Below, one piece after another: positions 20,976 through 31,100 of a DNA stretch of 64,000 bases. The DNA comes from Saccharina japonica (lineage: Eukaryota > Sar > Phaeophyceae > Laminariales > Laminariaceae): assembly GCA_008828725.1 (NCBI GenBank), contig MEHQ01003945.1:17054-81053 (forward strand), written 5' to 3'. The position numbers and the translations under genes were made by a program. Position 1 is the stretch's first letter. Every line of letters begins with the position of its first letter. The notes under the pieces are model-generated. The model was not told the DNA's origin. It saw only the letters and a list, made by a program, of their open reading frames with translations, and made no database searches.

Positions 20976-21963
20976 TTACCGTATAACACGGAAGAAAGCA
21001 CATCCCCCTTAGATAACACACCCCCTCGCATACACCGGGTGCTATATTTTCTACTTCGTTTTTTTACCGTCACTTTATCACCGGGGGTACGTTAGATAAC
21101 ACACGCCTTACGTCTGTACGCCTGAAAACAGTGTCAAACTCCATAATTATCACACCACCTGGTGGACGGATATAATTCACAATTTACAATCATCCCGCAC
21201 CGGTATGGACACCAGCATGGGGGCACCTGTTGCGCCCCCTCACAGTGGGCCGAACGAGTCTGCGGCTTCGACCCCACCTGTAGCTGCTGCTGTCGCGCCT
21301 CGGGCGACGATCATGTCGTTTTTCTCTGGGACCAGCGTGCTTACCGGTACTGGCACTAACGTTATCACGTCTCCGCCGTGTGCTATTAATAAGCCGGGGT
21401 TTCATCAATCAGTACCTGCAACACTTGCGGTGCGACCCTCGGGGTTTCATCAATCAGTACCTGTATGGTACCGGTACCGGTAACCGTTTTGCGGTATCGT
21501 AGCAAGGCGGGGGATTTTGCTGTTATCCCCGGGTTTCAAGTGTTTGCCTTACCATCACCGGCAATACGTGAGAAAAGAAAAACAAACTGGTTTTAGACCA
21601 AGCTTGTCATGCGTTAGCACACCCCTTGCTGACATACCCCCTGCATTCTGGCCGGGATCTGTTCACACTCACTCCATACCAATCATTGATATACCGTTAT
21701 CACACCCTCTCATTACCACACCCCCTGAATCTGGTCGGGGTCTGTTAACTCTTATTATCAACCAATAATGCCGTTAGCACACCCCGTCGTTGTCACACCC
21801 TCTCGTTACCACACCCCCTAGCTGCAGGGCTCTCGTGCATGGTGTTTTATCACCGGGGATGCGTTAGATAGCACACCCCTCCACAACAGCACACCGGGTG
21901 ATAATATTTTTAAATGCCAAAATGTTATCACCGGGGTGTGCTTTCTTCCGTGTTATACGGTAA
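20976..21963. mobile_element. TIR element with TTACCGTATAACACGGAAG ends
   Basis: The first 40 bp or so (TTACCGTATAACACGGAAGA AAGCACA...) recur in reverse complement at the right end, with TA at both borders as a possible target duplication. The interior repeats CACCGGGGNTGCGTTAGATA and TTAGCACACCCC-type motifs many times on both strands. An intact transposase is absent. It lies just upstream (5') of the parvulin gene. Confidence 0.7.
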
Positions 21964-22581
21964 ATCTGCTCGACAAAATATTTACAGTAATATGAAACCC
22001 TTTTGCCTTGTACTGAAACTAGACCCCGCGTCCGTATAGTCGTCTTCCCTTAGGAAATATGATGCATCAGGGCACCGTAGTAACTCCCTTGAAAAGGGAA
22101 TAAAAAGAACGATACAATCCTGGGTTCGTTCGGTGACATCAGAGGGGAAGGAAGAACCAGCAGAGACACGAAAATAACGGTGACAGAGTCGACCCGTGAT
22201 TGATTGGGGTCCGAACTATTAATAGAATGTAGGGAAAAGTACGACCCAGGCCCAGCATTGTCCAACTCGCATTGCTTGCGCGCCCAAACTACTTACAGAC
22301 GAAACTACAGGACAAAGTTTGCGTGCGGTGTACGCACAGCGGCCCAACGGCAATCGAACCCCAAAATGTAAATGAAGGTTTATATATTTGAAAAGGGCCA
22401 TAAAATATTAGGCCAGTACGGCTGGGGCAAAACAAGTTACGCTATGCGCTGCGACTACGCCCAAAAAGGCTCCAAAATGTGTGCACAGGCATATGTGGTG
22501 CGACGTGCAAAACAAAAGCGATAAAAACCGGCTGTGCTGATATACGGAAAAACAAAGATGCCTCTAAAAAAAAAACATACA

Positions 22582-22586
22582 CATTT
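22582..22586 (+). repeat. Target-site duplication CATTT of the copia element, left
   Basis: Identical to 27983-27987 on the other side of the element. Confidence 0.9.
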
Positions 22587-23012
22587 TGTTTATATACGCC
22601 GCTGTCGATCGTGTTCTGTGTAACCACGCGGCTATATCATGAGTCGTCAAGGGGAGTAAGTAGTAGATAAGGTACACTCGTACACCCAAATACCAAATAC
22701 ACACCAGGTGGGTCAATGCCGTTTTGTCAGAGACCTCACCACATAAACGACACACCGAGGGTAACCCGCACCAGGATTGTCACCGGCTGCACCACTCACA
22801 TACGTATATACGAGTAGTATCATTATAATCAAAGCCCGGATCGTATCATTATCACCATCGACTGCTCCCAGGAGGAGCAGCATCCACGCGAGGCATCCAT
22901 CATCTCCGATCATAATGCCTCGCCACACCGTATAAAACCCCAATCTCCGTAGACCCGTATGGAACCCCCACATAACGGGAAACCAGTATCGAGCAACCGC
23001 ATACCACAAACA
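22587..23012 (-). repeat. 3' LTR of the copia element
   Basis: 426 bp; plus strand begins TGTTTATATACGCCGCTGTC and ends ATACCACAAACA. It differs from the other LTR by scattered substitutions and small indels, so insertion was not very recent. On the minus strand it directly follows a polypurine tract (complement of GCCCCCC at 23013-23019). Confidence 0.9.
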
Positions 23013-23055
23013 GCCCCCCTATTCGGTGCGCGATAAGATAGGTCCCGAATAAGTT

Positions 23056-23215
23056 ATCACCAATTGCCAGGTAAAACGGCAAGTCCCAAATTCCATAATA
23101 AATCATTGCCAAGGTAAACCGGCAACCACAAATTCCATCCTTCATCGCCAAGGTAAAACGGCAATCTCAAATTCCATCCTCAAGAAAGGCCAACGTAAAA
23201 CGGCAATCCCGATAC
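23056..23215. repeat. Tandem repeat, about 46-bp unit, inside the copia element
   Basis: Four units of CAANGTAAAACGGCAA plus TCNCAAATTCCAT. It lies just inside the 3' LTR. Confidence 0.7.
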
Positions 23216-23819
23216 CAACTATTTCAATCTCGATTCCAGTATATATCGCTTGAACTATAGCGAGACAGTAACTACGGGAAGGGGAAAATAAAAAACGTGA
23301 GTGTGCTGGTAAAACCTTCAAACAAAATCAATAACACAGTCTTCACATAGATACCGTACCGCCCGATAACATCGGCCCCCCGTTTGTGTACTCTATAAGA
23401 GCACAACAGGACATCTCTGATATAGAACATCTCAAATCGAATCATAGCAGCCCCCCTGCTTGGCACTCCTCTCGGAAGTATACAAGAAGACAACAATCCA
23501 CATCTGAATCCAAAAGTACTATGGAGACGATCAGTAAGTGGTTCCCCTGTACGTTGTGCGCAGTTAACCAATAGCCAAATCGTACGGCACGATTCATCAA
23601 GACCATCGGCATACTCTACTGACGTATTAACCTTGCTCGGCGTATGGGTACCTCCCAACACTTTCTCCCATTTCCTTAAGAACTCCTGAATTCGAACGTA
23701 TATTCTTCAAGTACTTTCCAAAAACATTGCATGCACATCGAAAACTCCTATTATTATCCCCCAAAACCAAATGCCCCAAAACCGCCGGAAAAACAAACAA
23801 ACGAACCAGTGGATGAAAT

Positions 23820-24150
23820 CACAACAAGTTCACCACAGAGTCACCGTCAAAGCGAAACGTCTCAGCATGCAACGGTTTGTTGAGAAAGTCGGCATGCTGC
23901 TCTGCCGACCGTACGTGTTAATCTCAAACTACCCGTTAGACACATGTTCCAGACATCTACGTCTTATAATCAAATCATACACAGATACCAGCGCGCATAA
24001 CTGCTCCGCCAGAGACAGACGTCCGTTCAGTAGCCTTGCGTGCATAGTCCGCACCCACGTACGATAAAACCCCAACTGGACTCGAGTATCTGCGATGGAA
24101 AGTCTTCGTCGTGTTACCAAAACAGCTACTATCTTCCCCCTGCTCGGTAG
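23820..24150 (-). pseudogene. copia RNase H / pol C-terminal relic
   Basis: Minus-strand fragments read VGADYARKATERTSVSGGAV, the degraded (D)ADYAG...RRSVSG stretch that opens copia-type RNase H. Further on, EQHADFLNKPLHAETF is the pol C-terminal AD.LTK.L motif. Stops interrupt the reading between and after them. The first Asp of the usual DADYAG block is replaced by Gly, and no enzyme could be made. Confidence 0.8.
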
Positions 24151-25185
24151 ACGACAAAACATTCATCGCAAGGTTGATAGTAAAATGCTGCGATATCAGT
24201 GTGACTCTAAAATCCCTCAACCATAAAAACAAAAACCAAACCCAAGTCCGAACCCACAAACCAGAACCATCAGCGGTCTATTTTGAGTAAGCACCGTAGA
24301 CTACGAACAAACAGAACGTCGTTGTCGTTGTATGCGCGCACTCACGTACAAGACTGCTCGATCCAGCGTCATAATTTAACTATCCTCCTATTAAAACAAG
24401 CATTTAGTCCCTCGATACACCAGGTAAAGCATCCTCTTTCAATCACACCCCAGGTCATGATAAATTGATTGCCATAACCGATACGTGGCAATCTACAGCT
24501 GTTGGTGCTGTTATTTTTAAGTATTCTGACATCGTACTTCAGAGGTCGTAGTACGCAATTCAGAATGCCAAATATCAGATACCAGTATATCAGGTACATA
24601 TCACTATACTCGTATCCAATGCAAGCATATTAATATCCAGCATATCATATAATCTATAATCAACCAAACGAATCGCAAATATTTCGTCTCGTCAATTACT
24701 ACTGAAACAAACGATCCGAAAATGTTCATCTACATTAGTCAATTGCTACTGTACGACCCCAACCCCACGCACTTAACCCCCGTCTCCTGCTCCCCACCCC
24801 ACGGACTCGACGCTTGTCTTCCGCCGCGGTTCAACGTCACCGCGGCATGGACTACATCTTGCAAATCCGCAGAGTAAGGGTGCCGTTTGACTCGTTGAGC
24901 AAAGGGTGCATCGGGTGGTTAGTTTCAGCGCCAGAAACCAAATCAAATCATTAGATAACGAATCACATCATTATGCACTATGTTTGCGAAGTAGAATCAT
25001 GCCATCAAACCCCCCCTCGTGATTCTTCCCAGCACAACAGTAGTGACAAAAATAACGTCAGTACCGATTTCTATTTGACATTTTTTCTCCAGAACCACAC
25101 AAAATAAGTTTTACTATTACAACGCATCAGCACTGATTTACACACATCAATACAATGTACTGCTGTAGAATCAAGCTTGAATCAG

Positions 25186-25450
25186 CAGTAATTTTATAAC
25201 ACATTGATCATGCATAAAACCAAGCCAAAATTAGCAGTATTGTTTTAATATCATGCGCTGGGAAATCAAGCCAAAACCAGCAGTAATTTCCCTGCACAAT
25301 AATATCATGCGCAATAATATTGTTATAACACATTGATCATGCATAAAACGAAGACAAAATTAGCAGTATTGTTTTAATATCATGCGCTGGGAAATCAAGC
25401 CAAAACCAGCAGTAATTTCCCTGCGCAATAATATCATGCGCTGTAAAATC
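25186..25450. repeat. Tandem duplication, about 128-bp unit, in the copia element
   Basis: ACACATTGATCATGCATAAAAC and the following sequence to CAGTAATTTCCCTGC occur twice, 128 bp apart, with a partial third copy. The interval 24160-25185 holds no recognisable pol motif. Confidence 0.8.
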
Positions 25451-25559
25451 AACCCAAAATCAGCACTAATTTCTCAACACGTGAATATCATGCACTACTG
25501 CTTTCGTTTACGTCGTATTATTAGTAGAATTAGTCCATCACAAACTGGTTCCATACAGC

Positions 25560-26090
25560 AGTCCATTTCTGTAGAATCATGGCCTCGCAACCCCCCCCCC
25601 GGGATTCCAACAGCAAGACAAACAAAATATAGCTGTGGTCCATCATACTCGTAGGATACAATCACACACCTACAGCCCTCGCTCACATACCAGCCGATTG
25701 TTGACTTGCCTGGGTCAAACGGGAACTCCCGCTTTCCTACCCAGTTCCAATTCAACCACACACATAGCTGCAATCCATCATACCAGGGTACAAGCTCATC
25801 ACAGCTACAGCAGTCCTTGCTCAAATGTGCCGGCCAAGACACAGAGGAGCACGAAAACAAAACAACAGACCAAGAAAATCCAATCCAATGAATCCACCAA
25901 CAAGAAACTTGCAAAAATATAATATGCCTCCTTCCCTGGATCAAATGGGAAATATCGCGCCCCGCCGCTGCTGCTGCTGCTGCTGGCTTCCTCTCCCACG
26001 AGCTCCACCCCTCATCCATCATCGTCCCCCCCCTCAACCGCGCCAGGCCCATCCCGTTTCCCTAGTTTCCCTGGGTCGAAGGGGTACGAA
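25560..26090 (-). repeat. Tandem repeat of about 125 bp encoding PFDPGK
   Basis: Three minus-strand units each read PFDPGK (near 26075, 25940 and 25715) after a similar CATCATAC...CTAC segment. The third unit is in a different frame from the other two, so any ancestral reading is broken. I do not recognise PFDPGK as part of a named copia domain. Confidence 0.55.
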
Positions 26091-26426
26091 CCACTCTGGT
26101 CCAAACCAATCTGCGGCACTCCGCCGCCCACATCGTCCCCATCACATTGCTGCTGCATCGACACGGCCTCATGCCCACGCAGCTGCTGCGGCTTCACCAA
26201 CGACGAAGGCGGCGGGGGCGTTACGCCAGCACCACCGAGATCCTCCACCTCCTGCTGCTGCGGTACGGACGACGCAACAGGCAGGGGCGTGGGCGAAGAC
26301 TCTGGCGGAACACCAGTCGATGGCGTCGACGGCTGGTACCACACCTCGAAGCCCCGCGGCGCTTGCGGTTGCTGGGCTGGGTCACCGACAGCCCCTCCCC
26401 TTAGCCGGCGACGGGGACCCGGCTAT

Positions 26427-26640
26427 CGCGATATCCTCCACCTCAGGCTCAGCAAAACCAATCTCCACGACCTCAGCCTCGTGCTGCTGCTGTACAGACG
26501 CAGCCAGCGGCGCACGAGCATCACCAAGCTCCTCCACCTCGGGCTCAGCAACACCAAGTTCCACCACCTCAGCCTCAGCATAAACGAGCTCTTTCTCCTC
26601 GGCAACACCAAGCCCGTCGAAGCTCCGGTACGGAACACCA
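26427..26640 (-). repeat. Short coding-type repeat VVELGVAEPEVEELG
   Basis: The minus strand reads acidic heptad-like repeats (EVVELGVAEPEVEELGDA, EVVEIGFAEPEVEDI). The DNA unit is about 30 bp (CTCCACCTC...CTCAGCAACACCAAG). This may be the degraded continuation of the gag polyprotein. Confidence 0.45.
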
Positions 26641-26681
26641 ACTCCTCCAGCTCGTCGCTTGGCAGACTGCAACCTTTCGCA

Positions 26682-27482
26682 CTAGGCTTTCTTCTGCAGG
26701 GCGGTACGCGGTCGAGGTCCATGATACATATTCCACAGCTCCTCGCGCGCAGCTGCTCTACGGGCATCCCGCTTGCTGATGACATCCAGCTCCAACCTCA
26801 CGTCTTGCATCTGCTGCTGCTGTTGTGGCCCGACTCCCAACTTCCGCTGCTGCTGCTGCTGCTGCTGCGCGGCGCCACCGTGCTGCCGCTGCTGCTGCTG
26901 CCGAAGTAGCTCGCTTCCCCCAGACATAACACTATCCCTCCTCGTCACCGGCCAAGGCACTACCGGCTCCACCTGCGGCTGCTGGAGCGCCGCCGTTCCA
27001 GTCTGCGACACGTAGCGGTGGTTCGGCGCGTAGACGATGGTATGCTGGGCAGTGCACTGCCTGGCCTTGTGACCATAAGCTAGAAACCCGTCGCACACGT
27101 TATTCGGTGCGAAGCAAATCGCGGCCTCATGTCCTCGAGCCCCACAACGCCCGCACGTGTAAAATCCGCCCATTGACGCTCCTGGGGGTGGAGGGGACTC
27201 CGGCTGGTACCACCCATGTCCGGTGATACGTGCACAACCAGTGCCCCCCGGGTTTTGCTGGAGCTGGCACCGCCGCTGCTGCTGTTGCTGCTGTTGCTGC
27301 TGCTGCGCGGCGCCACCGTGCTGCCGCTGGTGCTGCTGTCCATCAAAGGCATACTGCTGCTGGTGCTGGTGCTGCAGCTGCTGTCCATGCTGCCGCCCAG
27401 AATCCTCGAAAACCATCTCCAGCTGCTGCTGTTGCTGCCCATACGGACGCCCGAAATCTTCAAATTTAAAAACCATCTTCAT
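26682..27482 (-). CDS. gag-like protein of the copia element
   Basis: A 266-residue ORF starts at ATG 27482, 82 bp inside the 5' LTR. The N-terminal 70 residues are Q-rich. A CCHC zinc knuckle CGRCGARGHEAAIC (C-X2-C-X4-H-X4-C) lies near residues 112-125. A second knuckle, CDGFLAYGHKARQC, keeps Cys, His and last Cys but has Leu for the second Cys, so it is probably broken. The C-terminal third has two more poly-Q runs. The knuckle would bind retrotransposon RNA in the particle. The usual copia capsid region upstream of the knuckle is not recognisable. The frame is intact, unlike pol. Confidence 0.75.
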   Translation of the reverse strand: MKMVFKFEDFGRPYGQQQQQLEMVFEDSGRQHGQQLQHQHQQQYAFDGQQHQRQHGGAAQQQQQQQQQQRRCQLQQNPGGTGCARITGHGWYQPESPPPPGASMGGFYTCGRCGARGHEAAICFAPNNVCDGFLAYGHKARQCTAQHTIVYAPNHRYVSQTGTAALQQPQVEPVVPWPVTRRDSVMSGGSELLRQQQQRQHGGAAQQQQQQQRKLGVGPQQQQQMQDVRLELDVISKRDARRAAAREELWNMYHGPRPRTALQKKA

Positions 27483-27563
27483 GATCAGTACTCCCCGTAC
27501 TACTCCCCTCTAACACGGTATAGCGCTTCAGCGACCTCCGGGCCCGAAGCAATCTGATGACCG

Positions 27564-27982
27564 TGTTTGTATACGCCGCTGTCGAACATGTTATGTGCAA
27601 CCACGCGGGTTTACCATGAATCGTCAAGGAGAGTAAGTAGTAGATGAAGTACACACGTACACCCAAATACCAAATACACACCAGGTGGGTCAATGCCGTT
27701 TTGTCAGAGACCTCACCACATAAACCACACACCGAGGGTGAGCCGCACCAGGATTGTCACCGGCTGCACCACTCACGTATATACGAGCAGTATAATTATC
27801 ATCAAAGCCCGGGTCGTATCATTATCATCATCAACTGCTCCCAGGAGCAGCATCCACGCGAGGCATCCATCATCTCCGATCATAATGCCTCGCCACACCA
27901 TACAAAACTCCAATTTCCGTCGACCAGTGTGAAACCCCCACATATCGGGAAACCAGTATCGAGCAACCGCATACCACGAACA
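27564..27982 (-). repeat. 5' LTR of the copia element
   Basis: 419 bp, plus strand from TGTTTGTATACGCCGCTGTC to ATACCACGAACA. On the minus strand it would hold the element promoter. It is followed inward by CGGTCATCAGATTGCTT, which resembles an initiator-tRNA primer site with one extra base. Confidence 0.9.
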
Positions 27983-28070
27983 CATTTTAAAAGATTGGGA
28001 GACTACCCGAAAAACAATCGAGGTGATAAAAACTCACAAACCTACCCCAACAACAACTGATCACGGTGTA

Positions 28071-28130
28071 TCAACCTTCACACGAAAAGGAAGGTGAAAC
28101 CAGGAGTTGAGCTGCGGCGGCGGTGTCTGT
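28071..28130 (-). CDS. CCCH gene, exon 12 (last, with stop)
   Basis: Acceptor TACTCTACTCAAG precedes 28130. It reads TDTAAAAQLLVSPSFSCEG then TGA at 28073-28071. It is the weakest of the internal-phase exons because it is short, but phase 0 fits. The copia element begins 88 bp downstream, so the 3' UTR and poly(A) signal must be short or element-derived. Confidence 0.6.
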   Translation of the reverse strand, partial: TDTAAAAQLLVSPSFSCEG

Positions 28131-31100
28131 CTTGAGTAGAGTAAATTCAAGTGCTGCCGTTTCGCGCAAAAAAAAGACAAAGGCATACAAATATAATCCC
28201 CGAGATTCGCTAATGTCAGACACAAAGAATTTTCTTACCGTGGTAGGCGCGGGCGCTTGGCCGGACGTGGAGGGGTTCATTCCCGAATGGACCGGGGTTG
28301 GATTGCGGTGCGTAGGGTGGTCGAACTTGCACTTCATGCCGAAGGCGCACTTTCCTGCAATACATTGTTCAGAAAGCAAGGTGGAGGGGACCAGGTGATC
28401 AGACCCTGTGCTACACCATCAGCTAGCACACGCCGGGGTCAGCGGCGCAAGTCCTTAGCTCGATTGGGTTGACATTTTAGGTGGGACGCGATGGCAAGTT
28501 TATGCTTCAACACAAGCCAGACACGCTCGCGAAAAGCAGGGTTTACGCTCTAACACAAGCCAGGCCCGCTCGCAATAAACAGGGTTTGCGCGAGAAGTAC
28601 GGTAAAGGGAAATGCTCTTCAACAAGGGGGAAATGTGACGCAACTCGAAGTTAAAGGTACGTCGCCGGACTAGTGAAAACAACTCAGCAGTGTTTTTACA
28701 GTCTTGCACTATAATATTTCGGATGGTTACACTGGCAATAATATTACGGCCGAAGACAAGTTTCTAATTTACACGGCGTTGAATAATTGTGTCTCCTTTA
28801 GATATAGCCGAAGCAGGATAGTGCTTGGGTACTACGATAGTATAGACATAAATTAGGCGAAGCTAGCCAATGAACAAACACGGACCGAATATTTATATAA
28901 TGGAAGCCTGAGAGCACCCCGCTACGAAGAGGAGTTTTTTAAGCTGTAGGCAAAAAACGGCCTCATCATAATTATAAGCCGACTAGATTTGTGGTTGCAG
29001 TTTGCTTCTGCCTGAGCTCTCCTAGATGAAGTACCTATGGATAAATAGAGAAAAGGGTAAGGTTTATGCTAGGGCTTTGTTACAGTACGATTTACAGCGG
29101 ATTCGTACTGTTCTTGTGTGGTCGTGTTGCAGCCGGTGTTTCTTTTGCCCGATCTTTCTCGGAAAACGTGCCTTTGGGTGAGTATGGGTGGAGGTCCTTC
29201 TACGGTATTGTTAGTATTTCCTAGTTCTCCAATTTATAGGGCTGTGAGTTGGCTGACTAATAGTTGCCAGCTAGTTATTAGCTGGCTAGTTTTTTAAGTT
29301 AGTTGCGGCGGTGCCAACTATCCAACTATTTTTGTTTTTTGGGTTTCCTTGCTTGTAGGAAGGCTTGTTTGGTACGGGGTGCGTATTTCTCGGCGTCCCC
29401 AAGCAGTACCACCACGCACAGAGAGAGGTCTTCCACAACTCATGGCGCATCAACCCATCGCCATCGACGGTGCCGGTGCCGATGGCAGGGCCGAGGGTGC
29501 CGGCACCGCTGAGCCTGGCCTGTCGACGGACCATGGCGGTGATGTAGCGTCCGGCGAAGAAGTGACTGTACCGAGCTCTCCTCAGAAAGCGAATGCACGC
29601 GACAAGGTAGCGGTTCGCTACCGCGTACAGAAGGAGCGCCGGTTTTCCAAGCGCCCCAAACAGGGACAGGGATTCATACTTTTGATGCGAGATGATTTGC
29701 GGGGTTCTGCATCTTTGTAGTCCATCTGGGACAATACAGTATTCCAAATTTCCAATATATTCCCCGCACCAAGGTACATTTTCTCAGGGTGTTGAGCTGT
29801 TCGGAAATCTGGAGGCACCGTCAGAAAGCTCAACACTGCGCGCAGCTTCTCACGATTTTTTTTCAATTATTTTATTAGTTCGCCTTGTTTATGCCAAAAA
29901 CGTATAAACAAGCCCCTTGTTTCCCTGGGTGTAATACTTTTCACACCCAAATTATGAGCACTGATGTGGGGAGCTATGACCATAGGCCGCCCGCCATTTT
30001 TTTCATAATAAAAAAGCAGCTTTAGAGGGAGAGATAGAGGGAAACAATATATCGAAGGTAATTTTCCCCTTGTTACTACTGTTTGACAAATCGTGCGATA
30101 TACTATTAATAATAGAATACGGCAAACGATTGCTCTCGTCCACACATCCAGGCCGTTTTTTTTTCGTTTGCAGCTGTACGGAATTACATATTCATCGTTT
30201 TGCCCAAAATGACTGATTTTGGTCGATTTTGGCCAGTCTTCGAGAAATATTTTTAAATGCATTGTTGCGTAACTACTTGAATTTAGTGTGGGAAATTATT
30301 ATTTTTTTCTCGTTCTAAGCATCGATTCCTCTTGTCTTTGCGGTCACGAATATGGTTGTCTCATTAAAAAAAAAGTATTTTTTCATGAGTTATGACTACT
30401 TCGTAAACGTCATTGGAAATATTTTGTGCCGGACGGACCATACGAGTATACAATAAAAGGTAGAACTCTGGTCTTATGGTTAATGCGGTCAACTGTGATG
30501 GCGGGACTTTGTCCCAACGTACTATTACTGTAATAATACAAGTATGGCTCTGTCATGAGTGTGTCAACTGGATGATGAGCAGCTCTGGCTCGGGTGTTTG
30601 AGCGATGCTCGTCCTGAGCTGTCTGTCGATCCCAGTCTATTTTGGTCGATCCCAGTCTATTTTGTGTCCTATTTTTAGTTTGTACTGGTGGTGATGTGTT
30701 ACTGCCTGCCGCACGAGTATGTACCATGTATTTCTGGTGTATCTCTTTAATATCCGACAAACTGATACGAAGTTTAGAAATATACCTGTTTCGTGATCAA
30801 AATCAGAGATAAACTTGGCCCATTTATCATGCTTTTTGGGTGTAAAATGAAGCCAAATAGCGCATTTTTTTTGCCTCCGGCGCCGCCTTCAGCGGGATCC
30901 TCCGGAAGCGCCTCCGGCGGGCCCTCCGGGGGCGCCTCCAGCGGGGCCCCCTCGGCCGGGGGGGGCTTTTTTGGCTCGCTTCGCTCGCCTGACTTTAGTC
31001 AACTAAAGTCAGTTAGTTGGCTGGCTCACGCCACGCCAGCCAACTAATAACTAGCCGGGAACTCCAGCCAACTCACAGCCCTACCAATTTAGCAAAATTA

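Larger units (their letters stand above)
22587..27982 (-). mobile_element. Ty1/copia LTR retrotransposon, complete ends, decayed pol
   Basis: Two LTRs, 22587-23012 and 27564-27982, are bounded by TG...CA (TGTT/AACA). The 5-bp flanks are both CATTT. On the minus strand the element runs 5' LTR (27982-27564), a primer-site-like GGTCATCAGA, a gag-like ORF with zinc knuckle, decayed pol with RNase H remnants, and a GGGGGG purine tract directly before the 3' LTR. Gag-to-RNase H order and the RNase H motifs place it in Ty1/copia. Only about 2.6 kb separates gag from RNase H, too little for protease, integrase and reverse transcriptase. It is a deletion or non-autonomous derivative. Confidence 0.92.

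Noticed and set aside
26012-27482. Zinc knuckle ORF as a host RNA-binding gene
   Set aside because: It lies inside an LTR pair with matching 5-bp duplications, so it is retrotransposon gag.
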